Of a stretch of 51,977 nt of DNA, positions 8,265-17,284 are shown piece by piece; positions within the stretch are counted from its first letter, which is position 1, and each line of letters opens with the position of its first letter. The stretch is from Pseudomonadota bacterium. Lineage in GTDB: Bacteria; Pseudomonadota; Gammaproteobacteria; Burkholderiales; Burkholderiaceae_C. The DNA is taken from assembly GCA_018241185.1 (NCBI GenBank), contig JAFEEH010000250.1:1-51977 (forward strand). Direction: 5' to 3'. The notes below the pieces were generated by a model. The model saw nothing but the letters and a program-made list of their open reading frames with translations, searched no databases and was not told where the DNA came from. The translations under genes and the position numbers were made by a program.

Positions 8265-9347
8265 ATGGATCGTCGTTCCCTTATCAAGAATGCCGGCATG
8301 GCCGGTGTGCTGGCTGCCGGCATAGCACCCGCCGTGCATGCGCAGGCCGCCGTGCGTTGGCGCCTGGCGTCCAGTTTCCCGCGCTCGCTGGACACGATCT
8401 TCGGCAGTGCCGAGATGCTGTCGAAGACCGTCAAGGCGCTGTCCGGTGGCAAATTCGAGATCACCGTCCACCCGGCCGGCGAGCTGATGCCGGCGTTCGG
8501 CGTGGTCGATGCGCTGCAGGGCGACAACATCGAGATGGCCCAAACGGCCGCGTATTACTTCACCGGCAAGGACCCGGTCTTCGCGTTCAGCTGCGCCGTG
8601 CCCTTCGGTCTCACCGCGCGCCAGAACACCGCCTGGAAGGACTACGGCAACGGCCGCAAGCTGCTCGACGCGTTCTTCGCGCAGTACAACTTCCGCACCG
8701 CCAGCGCCGGCAACACCGGCACGCAGATGGGCGGCTGGTACCGCAAGGAAATCAAGACCGTTGCCGACCTCAAGGGCCTGAAGATGCGCATGGGCGGCGG
8801 TGTGTTCGGCGAAGGCATGGCCAAGCTGGGCGTGGTGTCGCAGAACATGCCGGCCGGTGACGTCTACCAGGCGCTGGAAAAGGGCACGCTGGATGCGGCC
8901 GAGTTCGTCGGCCCCTACGACGATGCCAAGCTGGGCTTCAACAAGGTCGCGCCGTACTACTACTACCCCGGCTGGTGGGAAGGCTGCGCCGACCTGGAGT
9001 TCTTCATCAACCTGAAGAAGTTCAACGCGCTGTCGGACGAGAACAAGGCCATCCTGAACGCCGCGATGGCCGTGGCCGCCACCGACATGACCGCCAAGTA
9101 CGACGCCTACAACCCCATCGCGTTGAAAAAGCTGGTGGCCGAAGGCACGAAGCTGGTGGCCTTCCCCAAGGCCGTGATCGACGCGGGCTTCAAGTCGTGC
9201 ATGGAAGTGTTTGCCGAGCACGACGCCAAGTCGCCCGAGTTCAAGAAGATCAACCAGGACATGCGCGCCTTCCAGCGCGACCAGATCCTGTGGAACCGCT
9301 TCTCGGAGTTCCCGTTCAACCAGTACATGAACGGCGTGAAGATCTGA
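8265..9347 (+). CDS. TRAP transporter substrate-binding protein (DctP family)
   Basis: The 360-residue protein starts with DRRSLIKNAG, a twin-arginine-like signal, followed by a hydrophobic stretch ending PAVHAQA. The body is a DctP/TRAP solute receptor (VRWRLASSFPRSLDTIFG; the central TQMGGWYRKEI; a conserved arginine region KGLKMRMGG). It resembles the subgroup annotated for mannitol/chloroaromatic-type acids. A GGAG ribosome site lies 6 bases before the ATG. The dctM and dctQ genes are on the opposite strand and converge on it, so receptor and permease are transcribed separately. Substrate unknown, probably an organic acid. Confidence 0.88.
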   Translation: MDRRSLIKNAGMAGVLAAGIAPAVHAQAAVRWRLASSFPRSLDTIFGSAEMLSKTVKALSGGKFEITVHPAGELMPAFGVVDALQGDNIEMAQTAAYYFTGKDPVFAFSCAVPFGLTARQNTAWKDYGNGRKLLDAFFAQYNFRTASAGNTGTQMGGWYRKEIKTVADLKGLKMRMGGGVFGEGMAKLGVVSQNMPAGDVYQALEKGTLDAAEFVGPYDDAKLGFNKVAPYYYYPGWWEGCADLEFFINLKKFNALSDENKAILNAAMAVAATDMTAKYDAYNPIALKKLVAEGTKLVAFPKAVIDAGFKSCMEVFAEHDAKSPEFKKINQDMRAFQRDQILWNRFSEFPFNQYMNGVKI

Positions 9348-9361
9348 TCTTCAGGTACCCG

Positions 9362-9400
9362 AAAAAAAAGCCCCGCGGCCTGCGCCGCGGGGCTTTTTTT
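9362..9400. terminator. Bidirectional intrinsic terminator between dctP and dctM
   Basis: A 10-base perfect GC stem (GCCCCGCGGC / GCCGCGGGGC, four-base loop, 9370-9393) is flanked by eight A on the left and seven T on the right. It therefore works as a factor-independent terminator for the plus-strand dctP and the converging minus-strand dctM. Confidence 0.92.
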
Positions 9401-9465
9401 CATTGCCGGGCCGCTCGTTGCTGAAAGCGCCTCCTGCGGGGGCCGCTTTCATCAGGGCGCGTTGT

Positions 9466-11319
9466 TCAAGGCTTCTTCTCCTTGAGCGCGTCCTGCATCG
9501 CCTTCATGGGGTCGTCGTCGGCCGCGGCAGGCGCGTCGGGCGTTGCAGCAGGCGCGTCGGGCGCCGGGGCGGGCGCAGCGGACGACGGCGCCGCGCCGCT
9601 GGCGGGCTCGGCGGGCTTCTCGTCGGCGCCGTAGCCGCCATCCGAGCCGTAGCCTTCGCTGCTGCTCTCGGGTTGCAGGCCCTCGCGCATCTGCTCGCCG
9701 ACGGCCTTGAGGTCGTAAGCCTGTGCCTTGTCCAGGTTGCCCGTCACCAGGTTGGGGAACGCGATCATGACGCCGACCATGAACAGCTGGATCAACAGGA
9801 ACGGGATGGCGCCCTTGTAGATCTGCATGGTGGTGACCGGGTCCATCACCTTGTTGGTCACGCGGTCCACGTAAGGCTTGCTGGGCGCCACCGATCGCAG
9901 GAAGAACAGCGCGAAGCCGAAGGGCGGATGCATGAACGAGGTCTGCATGGTCATGGCCAGCAGCACGCCGAACCAGATCAGGTCGATGCCCAGCTTGTGT
10001 GCAACGGGTGCAAGCAGCGGCACGACGATGAACGACAGTTCGAAGTAGTCCAGGAAGAACGCCAGCAGGAACACCAGCAGGTTCACGAAGATCAGGAAGC
10101 CGACCTGACCGCCGGGCAGGCTGGACAGCAGGTGTTCGACCCAGATCGGGCCGTCTGCGGCCTGGAACACCAGGCCGAAGACGGTCGCGCCGATCAGGAT
10201 GAACATCACGAAGCTGCCCAGCTTGGTCGTCGTGGCCAGGGCCTGCTTGAGCAGCGCCATGTTCAGGCGGCGACGCGCGAAGGCCATGACCAGCGCGCCG
10301 ATGGCGCCCATGGCGCCGCCTTCTGTCGGCGTGGCCACGCCCAGGAAGATGGTGCCCAGCACCAGGAAGATCAGCAGCAGCGGGGGAATCAGCACGAAGG
10401 TCACGCGCTCGGCCAGCCGCGACAGCAGGCCCAGGCCGGTCAACTTGTTGGCCAGCGCGATCAGCAGCGCCACGGTGGCGCCGCCGCACATGGCGACCAC
10501 CACCTTCTCGTCGGTGGCGACAGTGGTGACTTGCTCGCCCAGCCACCAGGTGTGCACCTCGGCCATGTGGCGAGCCAGCACGACCGAAACGAGGAAGGAG
10601 ATGACGGTCAGCACCAGCAGCGATGGATAGCCGCCGCTGCCGTTGGCCTCGCGGTAGATCCGCGCTTCCGGCGGCAGGGCTGGCAGGCTCTTGGGCCGGA
10701 AGATGGCCAGGATGGCGATGTAGACCACATAGCAGCCGACCAGCATGAAGGCCGGCACGAAGGCGCCCTTGTACATGTCGCCGACGCTGCGGCCGAGCTG
10801 GTCGGCCATGATGATCAGCACCAGCGAGGGCGGAATGATCTGGGCCAGCGTGCCGGAAGCCGCGATCACCCCGCTGGCGAACTTCCGGTCGTAGCCGTAG
10901 CGCAGCATGATCGGCAGCGAGATCAGGCCCATCGAGATCACGGATGCCGCGACCACGCCGGTGGTGGCCGCCAGCAGCGCGCCCACGAAGACCACGGCCA
11001 GGGCCAGGCCCCCGCGCATGGGGCCGAACACCTGGCCCACGGTGTCGAGCAGATCCTCGGCCATGCCGCTGCGCTCCAGGATCAGTCCCATCAGCGTGAA
11101 GAAGGGCACGGCCAGCAGTGTGTCGTTGGCCATGATGCCGATCAGGCGCTGCGGCAGCCACGCCATGACCGAGGCCGGGAACACGCCGAGCTCGATGCCG
11201 ATGATGCCGAAGGTGAGGCCGCAGGCGCCCAGGCTGAAGGCCACCGGAAAGCCGAGCAGCAGAAAGCAGATCAGCCCCGCGAACATGATCGGGGCGAAGT
11301 TGGCGGTGATGAATTCCAT
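9466..11319 (-). CDS. TRAP transporter large permease (DctM), long form with Ala/Pro tail
   Basis: This 617-residue inner-membrane protein has more than twelve hydrophobic segments with the DctM signatures GFPVAFSLGACGL, FFTLMGLILERSGMAEDLLD and ATPTEGGAMGAIGAL. It is the ion-coupled transport subunit. It is longer than the usual 425-435 residues because of a hydrophobic insertion (about 230-320) and an Ala/Pro/Asp-rich tail (about 550-617) that should be disordered and cytoplasmic. The ATG at 11319 fits the N-terminal helix. The small subunit ends 18 bases upstream, so Q-M is an operon. Confidence 0.9.
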   Translation of the reverse strand: MEFITANFAPIMFAGLICFLLLGFPVAFSLGACGLTFGIIGIELGVFPASVMAWLPQRLIGIMANDTLLAVPFFTLMGLILERSGMAEDLLDTVGQVFGPMRGGLALAVVFVGALLAATTGVVAASVISMGLISLPIMLRYGYDRKFASGVIAASGTLAQIIPPSLVLIIMADQLGRSVGDMYKGAFVPAFMLVGCYVVYIAILAIFRPKSLPALPPEARIYREANGSGGYPSLLVLTVISFLVSVVLARHMAEVHTWWLGEQVTTVATDEKVVVAMCGGATVALLIALANKLTGLGLLSRLAERVTFVLIPPLLLIFLVLGTIFLGVATPTEGGAMGAIGALVMAFARRRLNMALLKQALATTTKLGSFVMFILIGATVFGLVFQAADGPIWVEHLLSSLPGGQVGFLIFVNLLVFLLAFFLDYFELSFIVVPLLAPVAHKLGIDLIWFGVLLAMTMQTSFMHPPFGFALFFLRSVAPSKPYVDRVTNKVMDPVTTMQIYKGAIPFLLIQLFMVGVMIAFPNLVTGNLDKAQAYDLKAVGEQMREGLQPESSSEGYGSDGGYGADEKPAEPASGAAPSSAAPAPAPDAPAATPDAPAAADDDPMKAMQDALKEKKP

Positions 11320-11337
11320 CGAACGGTGCTCCGGCTG

Positions 11338-11949
11338 TCAGGGTGCAGGGGCAGCGCCGGCTGCCTTGGCGGCTTCGCGTTCGCGCAGGATCTCGGCCAG
11401 CTCTTCCTCGGCGCTCTTCTCGCCCGCCTTGACGTTCGGGTCAGGGCCGTCGCCGGTCAGGAAGGCGACGCGCTTGATCAGTTCCGACCAGCCCTGGATC
11501 ATGAGCAACGTGAAGCCCACCGGCAGTGCCAGCCACACCGGCCAGCGGATCAGCCCGCCCGGGTTGCCCGACATCTCGCCCGTGGCGTACATCTGCTGGG
11601 TCATGGGGATGGTGTAGTACAGCACCAGCAGGCACAGCGGCGTGAGAAACAGCGCGAAGCCGACGATGTCGATCCAGATCTGCGCCTTCTTGGGCAGCCG
11701 GCTGTTCAGCACGTCGATGCGCACATGCTCGCGGTTGAGCAGCGTGAAGCCCGCCGCCACCAGGAAGGACCAGGCGAAGAGGTACCACTGGACTTCGAGG
11801 TAGGCGTTGGAACTGGTGTGGAACACCTTGCGCACCACGGCGTTGATGGCGCTGATGGCCGTGGACGCCAGGATCAGCCAGATCACCCATTTGCCCACCT
11901 GGGCGTTGAGCCAGTCGATGGCCCGCGAAAGCTTGAGCAAGCCCTGCAT
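11338..11949 (-). CDS. TRAP transporter small permease (DctQ)
   Basis: The 203-residue protein has four membrane helices in the DctQ pattern: WVIWLILASTAISAINAVVRK, EVQWYLFAWSFLVAAGFTLL, then NREHVRIDVL, two more helices, and a charged Glu/Ala-rich C-terminus. DctQ is the structural partner of DctM. The ATG at 11949 was chosen because GGAG lies 5 bases upstream; the 14 upstream codons look non-coding. It heads the dctQM pair, divergent from the EgtB-like gene across about 180 bases. Confidence 0.88.
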   Translation of the reverse strand: MQGLLKLSRAIDWLNAQVGKWVIWLILASTAISAINAVVRKVFHTSSNAYLEVQWYLFAWSFLVAAGFTLLNREHVRIDVLNSRLPKKAQIWIDIVGFALFLTPLCLLVLYYTIPMTQQMYATGEMSGNPGGLIRWPVWLALPVGFTLLMIQGWSELIKRVAFLTGDGPDPNVKAGEKSAEEELAEILREREAAKAAGAAPAP

Positions 11950-12131
11950 GTCTACTCCATTTTTGAATTGGGCCTCCGGATACGAACACACCCGACATGC
12001 CGGCGTTGTGCGCCAACTGGTCGGGTGCGTGAGGCGCCGCGGATTTTACGGGCGCACGACTGCGCTCCCGACGGGGTGTACCCGGAGCCAAGAGAGGCCA
12101 TGCGGGCGGGTCGCGCCGCCATAATCGATCG

Positions 12132-13412
12132 ATGGCCGAGATCCCCGGCACCCCGCTGCCCACCGCCTCACGCCTGCCGGCGTCGATCGACTCGCCTGAC
12201 ATGCGCCGCGCCGGGCGCGAGTTGCTGTCGCTCGCGCTCATCGATGCCCGCAACCACACGCTGCACCTGCTCTCGCTTTACGAGGCCGCGCTCGCATCGC
12301 CCGAACTCGACCTGCCATCGCCTTTGCCGGCCGACACAGTGCCGCCGCGCTGGCTGGCCGGGCACGTCGGCTGGTTCTCGGAATACTGGATCGCCCGCAA
12401 CACGCAGCGCGCGCTGGGCGTGGATTGCCCCGCGCGGCCGACGCGCCTGGCCGCCATCGATCCCGGCGCCGATGCGGCCTGGGAGCAACCCCCGGCCGAC
12501 GAAGGGCACGCGCTGCCGGGCATGGCCGACACGCGCGCCTACCTGCTCGAGACGCTGGAGGGCACCCTCGAATTGCTCGAGCACGCTGCCGAGACCGACG
12601 CCGGGCTGTACTTCTACCGCCTCGCATTGCTGCACGAGGACCTGCGTGGCGAGCAGTTGGTCGTGATGGCGCAAAGCCTGGGCCTGGCCATCGGCGCCGA
12701 ACTGCCGCCGCCTGGCACCACCCTGGCGCCGCTGATCGTGCCCGGCACGCGCCGGACGCTCGGGGCGGGCGATGCGCCGGGTCTGCACCTGTCACAGGAG
12801 ACCGGTGCGCAGCCGGTGGAGGTCCCCGAGTTCGAGATCGACGCGCAGCCAGTCACCTGGCAGCAGTTCTGCGAATTCGTGGACGACGGCGGCTACGACC
12901 GGGAGGAACTCTGGGCACCCGCCGGCTGGCCATGGGCGCAGGCCGCGGGCCGCCGGGCGCCGCGGCATGTGGAGCAGATCGGCCTGGGCCACGGTGGGGG
13001 CGGAGGCTCGGTGCTTCAGCAGCGCTTCGGCGCCACCGTGCGCGCCGCCGGGCAGCAGAGCGCGATGCATGTGAGCTGGTGGGAGGCCGATGCATGGGCG
13101 CGCTGGGCGGGCCGGCGCCTGGCCACCGAGGTCGAATGGGAGATCGCGGCCCACAGCGCGGCACGGCGTGGCTTCCGCTGGGGCGAGGTGCAGGAATGGA
13201 CGGCCGGCACCCTGCGCCCATGGCCCGGCCAACGCGCCGACCCGTGGAGCGCCGGCACCGCCTTCGACCCCGACCCGGCGTGGGGCCAGGCGCGCGTGCT
13301 GCGTGGGGCTTCCTTCGCGACGCGTGCGCGCATGCGCTCGCCGCGCTGGCGCGGCTTCGCGGCGCCCGGTCGCGACGACGGCTTCTTCGGCTTCCGCACG
13401 TGTGCGCTGTGA
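12132..13412 (+). CDS. EgtB/SenA-like nonheme-iron protein (DinB_2 plus FGE-sulfatase domains)
   Basis: The 426-residue protein has an N-terminal DinB-like four-helix domain (about 25-195) and a C-terminal formylglycine-generating-enzyme-like domain (about 215-426; PVTWQQFCEF, WEADAWARWAG, LRGASFATR, GFFGFRTC). This is the architecture of ergothioneine synthase EgtB and selenoneine synthase SenA, which join a thiol or selenosugar to hercynine. The helix-one ligand motif GHVGWFSEYW is present (His78). The second motif reads HEDLRGE (His168, Arg172), where EgtB enzymes have a second histidine four residues after the first. No egtD, senB or senC gene is in the window. The iron site may thus be altered or lost. 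A dispersed repeat starts 8 bases after the stop. Confidence 0.75.
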   Translation: MAEIPGTPLPTASRLPASIDSPDMRRAGRELLSLALIDARNHTLHLLSLYEAALASPELDLPSPLPADTVPPRWLAGHVGWFSEYWIARNTQRALGVDCPARPTRLAAIDPGADAAWEQPPADEGHALPGMADTRAYLLETLEGTLELLEHAAETDAGLYFYRLALLHEDLRGEQLVVMAQSLGLAIGAELPPPGTTLAPLIVPGTRRTLGAGDAPGLHLSQETGAQPVEVPEFEIDAQPVTWQQFCEFVDDGGYDREELWAPAGWPWAQAAGRRAPRHVEQIGLGHGGGGGSVLQQRFGATVRAAGQQSAMHVSWWEADAWARWAGRRLATEVEWEIAAHSAARRGFRWGEVQEWTAGTLRPWPGQRADPWSAGTAFDPDPAWGQARVLRGASFATRARMRSPRWRGFAAPGRDDGFFGFRTCAL

Positions 13413-13419
13413 CCGATCT

Positions 13420-13479
13420 GCTATTAAATCGATAGCTGCTCGCGCAAGCAGGGCGGGCGCTGCAGCCCGTTTTCTTCTA
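13420..13479 (+). repeat. Dispersed GCTAT-ATAGC repeat, copy 2 (possible terminator)
   Basis: This copy opens GCTATTAAATCGATAGC, then TGCTCGCGCAAGC, GGGCGGGCG, CTGCAGCCCG and TTTTCTTCTA. It begins 7 bases past the EgtB-like stop, same strand. Inside it CGGGC-6-GCCCG followed by TTTTCTT could terminate transcription. It fills most of the 98-base space between the EgtB-like gene and the converging histidine kinase. Confidence 0.85.
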
Positions 13480-13510
13480 AATCGCGCCCAAGGTCGGCGC
13501 GGGCACTTTT

Positions 13511-15955
13511 TCAGGGCTCCATCCCGCGCATGAGCGCGCGGATGCGATGCGCCAACTGGTCGACCGCGAAGGGCTTGCCGATCATGTGCATGCCGGGCGC
13601 GAGGAACTCGGCGCGGTTGGTGGCGTATTCGGCGTAGCCGGTCATGAACAGCACCGGCAGGCGCTCGCGGTGCTGGCGCGCGATCTCGGCCACCTGACGG
13701 CCGTTGAGCCCCGGCAGCCCGACGTCGCTCACCAGCAGGTCGATGCGCGCCTGCGACTGCAGGATCGGCAGCGCGGCCTGCCCGTCGGCGGCCTCCAGCG
13801 CGTGGTAGCCCAGTTCGGCCAGCACCTCGCGCACCAGCAGGCGAACGCCCGGGTCGTCCTCCACCACGAGCACCACCTCGCCGTCGCCCTGGGGCAGCGC
13901 GGCCACGTCGCGCGCGGTCGCCGGCACCGCGGCCCGCGGGGCATGGGGCAGGCACAGTGTGACGGTGGTGCCGCGGCCCGGCGTGCTGTCGATCTGCACC
14001 AGCCCGCGCGACTGGCGCGCGAAGCCGTAGACCATCGACAGGCCCAGCCCCGTGCCCTGGCCGATGGGCTTGGTGGTGAAGAAGGGGTCGAAGGCGCGCG
14101 CCAGCACATCGGGCGACATGCCTGTGCCGCTGTCGGCCACGGCGATGGCGAGGTAGTCGCCCGGTGGCACGCCCTCGAAGGCACGCACCTCGGCTTCGCC
14201 CAGCTGAACGTTGGTGGTGGAGATGCGCAGCTCGCCACCGTCCGGCATGGCGTCGCGCGCGTTGATGGCGAGGTTGAGGATCGCGCTCTCGAGCTGGCTC
14301 TCGTCGCCCAGCGCGTGGCGGGCGTCGGGCGCCAGTTGCACCGCCAGGCGCACCTGCTCGCCGAGCGAGCGCCGCATGAGCTCCTCCATCGACCCGATGA
14401 GCGCGTTCACGTCGACCGGCTTCAAGTCCAGCGACTGGCGGCGCGAGAAGGCCAGCAGCCGCTGCACCAGCGAAGCCGCGCGCTGCGCCGACTGGGTGGC
14501 GCTGTCCATGAAGCGGTCCAGGTCGGTGGTGCGTCCCGCCGCCACGCGCCGGCGCATCACCTCGATGGCGCCGGTGATGCCCTGAAGCATGTTGTTGAAG
14601 TCGTGCGCGATGCCGCCCGTGAGCTGGCCGATGGCCTCCATCTTCTGGCTGTGGCGCAGCCGCTGCTCCGATTCGCGCAGGGCCGTGACGTCGCGGCCCA
14701 CCGCGTGGATCTGCCCGGAGGTGTCGGGCACGGCGGTCCAGGAGAAGGTGCGATGGCTGCCGTCGCGGTGGCGCAGGCGGCTTTCGTAGCGCAGCAGGCG
14801 CTGTCCCTGGCCCAGCTGGCCCAGCGCATGGCGCGACGGCTCCACGTCCTCGGGATGGAGCAACGCCAGCGAGTCGGTACCGACGAGCGCCTCCTCGGGC
14901 CAGCCGAGCACGCTCGTCCACGCCGGATTGACCGACACGATCCTTCCGTCGACATCCACCGAGATCATCAGGTCGGCCGAGAGCGACCAGATGCGGTTGA
15001 GCTCGCGCGTGCGCTCCTGCACGCGCTGCTCCAACGAGGCGTTGAGCTGCGCGAGGGCAAGGCGTGCCTCGTGGCGCTCGGTCACGTCCTGCACCACACC
15101 GCGCATCAGCAGCGGCTGGCCGTGAGCGTCTCGGACGATCTCGGCGCGGCGCCAGATCCAGCGCAGCGCGTTGTCGTCGGCGCGGCGGATCGGGTATTCG
15201 ACATCCAGTGGCGCCGTGCCGCGGCTGCGCGATTCGCGCGTGGACACCGGGTCGCCGTCGGCGCTGTCGGTGCGCAGGCGCTGCACATCCTCCGGCGCAT
15301 GCACTTCACGCTCCGCCAGGCCGAAGATGCGGCAGAAGCCCGGCGAGGCCGCGAGCGTGTTGCGCGCGATGTCGAGCACGAACACGCCCACGCCGCCCGC
15401 GGCCTGCGCCAGCCGCCACTGCTCGTGCAGTTCGCGCAGGTGTTCCTCGCTGGCGGCGAGCTGCCGCGTCGCGTTCACGCGTGGCGTGGTCTCGCTCACG
15501 ATGCACAGCACCCCGCCCACGCTGCCGTCGTGCTCGCGCACGGGCGAATAGGAGATGTCGAAGAACACCTCCTCCATGTGGCCGTGCCGGTTGATCTGGA
15601 AGGGACGATCCTTGGCCGACACCGTCTCGCCCAGCACAAGCACGCGTTCCAGCAGAGGGTGCAGGTCGTCCCACAACTCGCTCCAGTGCTCGTGCGCGGG
15701 TCGGCCCATCGCGGCCGGATGCTTGGCGCCGATGGTGGGGGCGTAGGTGTCGTTGTAGAAGGCGACAAACTGCGGGCCCCAGAAGACCACGATCTCGGCC
15801 TGCGAAGGCAGGATCAGGTCGATGGTGGTGCGCAGCGCGGCAGACCACTGCGGGGACGGGCCCAGCGGGGTGTCCGTGTCTGACAGCGCACGGATGCACG
15901 CAGCCGCTTCCCCGGGCGCGTAAGGCCAGCGGTCGGGGGCAGGGGCGGCGGACAT
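13511..15955 (-). CDS. Hybrid sensor histidine kinase with PAS domains and receiver
   Basis: The 814-residue protein has no membrane segment and appears cytosolic. In order: an N-terminal PAS-like sensor (about 30-160), a second PAS (about 175-295) with PAC motif [15 protein letters not shown], a coiled coil (295-325), a third PAS (330-435), the HisKA box GGIAHDFNN with phospho-acceptor His451, a HATPase domain ([32 protein letters not shown]) and a receiver domain with Asp744 in [10 protein letters not shown]. It would autophosphorylate and pass phosphate to its own receiver. No partner regulator is adjacent, so output and signal are unknown. Confidence 0.9.
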   Translation of the reverse strand: MSAAPAPDRWPYAPGEAAACIRALSDTDTPLGPSPQWSAALRTTIDLILPSQAEIVVFWGPQFVAFYNDTYAPTIGAKHPAAMGRPAHEHWSELWDDLHPLLERVLVLGETVSAKDRPFQINRHGHMEEVFFDISYSPVREHDGSVGGVLCIVSETTPRVNATRQLAASEEHLRELHEQWRLAQAAGGVGVFVLDIARNTLAASPGFCRIFGLAEREVHAPEDVQRLRTDSADGDPVSTRESRSRGTAPLDVEYPIRRADDNALRWIWRRAEIVRDAHGQPLLMRGVVQDVTERHEARLALAQLNASLEQRVQERTRELNRIWSLSADLMISVDVDGRIVSVNPAWTSVLGWPEEALVGTDSLALLHPEDVEPSRHALGQLGQGQRLLRYESRLRHRDGSHRTFSWTAVPDTSGQIHAVGRDVTALRESEQRLRHSQKMEAIGQLTGGIAHDFNNMLQGITGAIEVMRRRVAAGRTTDLDRFMDSATQSAQRAASLVQRLLAFSRRQSLDLKPVDVNALIGSMEELMRRSLGEQVRLAVQLAPDARHALGDESQLESAILNLAINARDAMPDGGELRISTTNVQLGEAEVRAFEGVPPGDYLAIAVADSGTGMSPDVLARAFDPFFTTKPIGQGTGLGLSMVYGFARQSRGLVQIDSTPGRGTTVTLCLPHAPRAAVPATARDVAALPQGDGEVVLVVEDDPGVRLLVREVLAELGYHALEAADGQAALPILQSQARIDLLVSDVGLPGLNGRQVAEIARQHRERLPVLFMTGYAEYATNRAEFLAPGMHMIGKPFAVDQLAHRIRALMRGMEP

Positions 15956-16063
15956 GGCAGGTGAACGGAAGGTTGGCGTGGCACGCGGAGGTCGCGGCGG
16001 ATTATGGGCAGCAGGCCGGCTGCCGGCGTGTCAGCGGAGCCCGCAATCGCATGGGCGGCGGAC

Positions 16064-16123
16064 GCTATCGAAACCATAGCTGCTCACATAGGCTGGACGC
16101 GCGTTGCGGCTGTTTTTTCCTTG
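16064..16123 (+). repeat. Dispersed GCTAT-ATAGC repeat, copy 3
   Basis: This copy opens GCTATCGAAACCATAGC, then TGCTCACATAGGCTGGACG, CGCGTTGCGGCTG, and TTTTTTCCTTG. It lies in the 279-base space between the divergent histidine kinase and SnoaL-like genes, so it is not at a gene end. The rest of this space shows no gene; the open frames across it have no ribosome site or family features. Confidence 0.8.
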
Positions 16124-16234
16124 GAACGTGGATGTGCCGGCCATGACCTGGCACGTCATCGACCGGCGGCGCCCACGCAGCGAGCATTCGCTCACCCCGC
16201 CGCAAGCGGCCCATCCCTTCTTCAGGAGATCGCC

Positions 16235-16612
16235 ATGAACACCGCCCCCATCGCCGCCGAATCCGTCGCACTCGACTACATCGCGCTGTGGAACGAGACC
16301 GACGCCGAGCGTCGTGCCGAACTGCTGCGCGCAGGCTGGCGCGACGACGCGCACTACGTCGACCCGCTCATGCAGGGCCGCGGCCACGGCCCGATCAGCG
16401 ACCTGGTCGGCGCCGTGCACCAGCGCTACCCGGGCTTTCGCTTCGCGCTCCTGGGCCGCCCGGACGCGCATGGCGAGCATCTGCGCTTCTCGTGGACGCT
16501 CGGCCCGGCCGACGCCAGAGACCTGATCCAGGGCACCGACTTCATCGAACTCGTGGATGGCAAGCTGGCCCGCGTGACTGGCTTCCTGGACAAGGTGCCG
16601 GTCGGGGCCTGA
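16235..16612 (+). CDS. SnoaL-like / NTF2-superfamily small protein
   Basis: The 125-residue protein has the one-domain NTF2/SnoaL cone pattern: an N-terminal helix (ALDYIALWNETDAERRAELL), then DDAHYVDPLMQGRGHGPISDLV, a strand FRFALLGRPDAHGEHLRFSWTLG, and the closing GTDFIELVDGKLARVTGFLD. Such proteins are small isomerases, cyclases or ligand binders; no catalytic claim can be made. AGGAG lies 6 bases before the ATG, a strong ribosome site. It converges with modC over 7 bases and stands alone on its strand. Confidence 0.8.
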   Translation: MNTAPIAAESVALDYIALWNETDAERRAELLRAGWRDDAHYVDPLMQGRGHGPISDLVGAVHQRYPGFRFALLGRPDAHGEHLRFSWTLGPADARDLIQGTDFIELVDGKLARVTGFLDKVPVGA

Positions 16613-16619
16613 GCCCCCT

Positions 16620-17282
16620 TCATGCGTCCAAGACGCGGCCGGCATCCAGCCGCACCACCGACTGCGCCAACGCCTCGACATCCTGCGGGTCGTGCGTGAC
16701 CAGCAAGGTCGGCACCTGCACGCGCGCCAGCATCTGCGCCAGCTCGGCGCGCAGGCGGGTGCGCAGTTCGGTGTCGAGGGCCGACAGCGGCTCGTCCAGC
16801 AGCAGCAGGCGCGGGGCGGTCGCCAGTGCGCGCGCCAGCGCCACGCGCTGGCGCTGGCCGCCCGAGAGGTGGCGTGGGTAGGCGCGGCGCAGCGGCTCGA
16901 TGTCGAACTGCGCCATCAGCGCCTCGACCCGCTCCATCGCCTCGGGCGCTGGCGCTCGGCCCAGCCGCCGCACGCCGAAGCACAGGTTCTGGTGCACCGT
17001 TATGTGCGGGAACAGCGCGTAGTCCTGGAACACGAATCCCACGCCGCGCTCGCGCGCCGGCCGGTCGACGCCCTGCGCGCTGTCGAGCAGGGTCTGCCCA
17101 TCGACGCGCACGTACCCCTGCACCCCCGGCAGCAGGCCGGCGATGGCCTGCAGGACGGTCGACTTGCCCGAGCCCGAGGGGCCCAGCAGCGCCGTGCGGT
17201 GCGCCGTGGAGCGAAAGGCCGCGTCGACCGCGAAGCTGCGCTCGGGCGATTGCAGGGTGAGGCGGATGTGGACGTCGATCAT
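16620..17282 (-). CDS. modC: Molybdate ABC transporter ATP-binding protein, short form
   Basis: The 220-residue ATPase has Walker A GPSGSGKST (about 38-46), the Q-loop in FVFQDYALFPH, the signature LSGGQRQRVALARAL and Walker B LLLLDEPLSALD. It powers ModB. Typical ModC is about 350 residues with a C-terminal TOBE/Mop domain; here the frame ends soon after the H-loop (LLVTHD) and a few strands (VVRLDAGRVLDA), so no Mop domain is present. It begins 2 bases after modB ends, and the mod context gives the substrate. The start MIDVHIRL was chosen because the upstream open frame is the modB shadow. Confidence 0.9.
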   Translation of the reverse strand: MIDVHIRLTLQSPERSFAVDAAFRSTAHRTALLGPSGSGKSTVLQAIAGLLPGVQGYVRVDGQTLLDSAQGVDRPARERGVGFVFQDYALFPHITVHQNLCFGVRRLGRAPAPEAMERVEALMAQFDIEPLRRAYPRHLSGGQRQRVALARALATAPRLLLLDEPLSALDTELRTRLRAELAQMLARVQVPTLLVTHDPQDVEALAQSVVRLDAGRVLDA

Positions 17283-17284
17283 GC

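Noticed and set aside
9403-12666. A 1087-codon plus-strand open frame opposite the TRAP permease genes
   Set aside because: Its His/Gln/Arg-rich translation has no recognisable domain, while the opposite strand encodes clear DctM and DctQ proteins.
12132-13412. A complete ergothioneine or selenoneine biosynthesis cluster
   Set aside because: Only one EgtB/SenA-like gene is present; no methyltransferase, glycosyltransferase or selenophosphate synthase gene is found next to it, and a ligand residue is altered.
15961-16234. Short open frames in the space between the histidine kinase and the SnoaL-like gene
   Set aside because: They cross the dispersed repeat, have no ribosome site, and show no domain or signal features.
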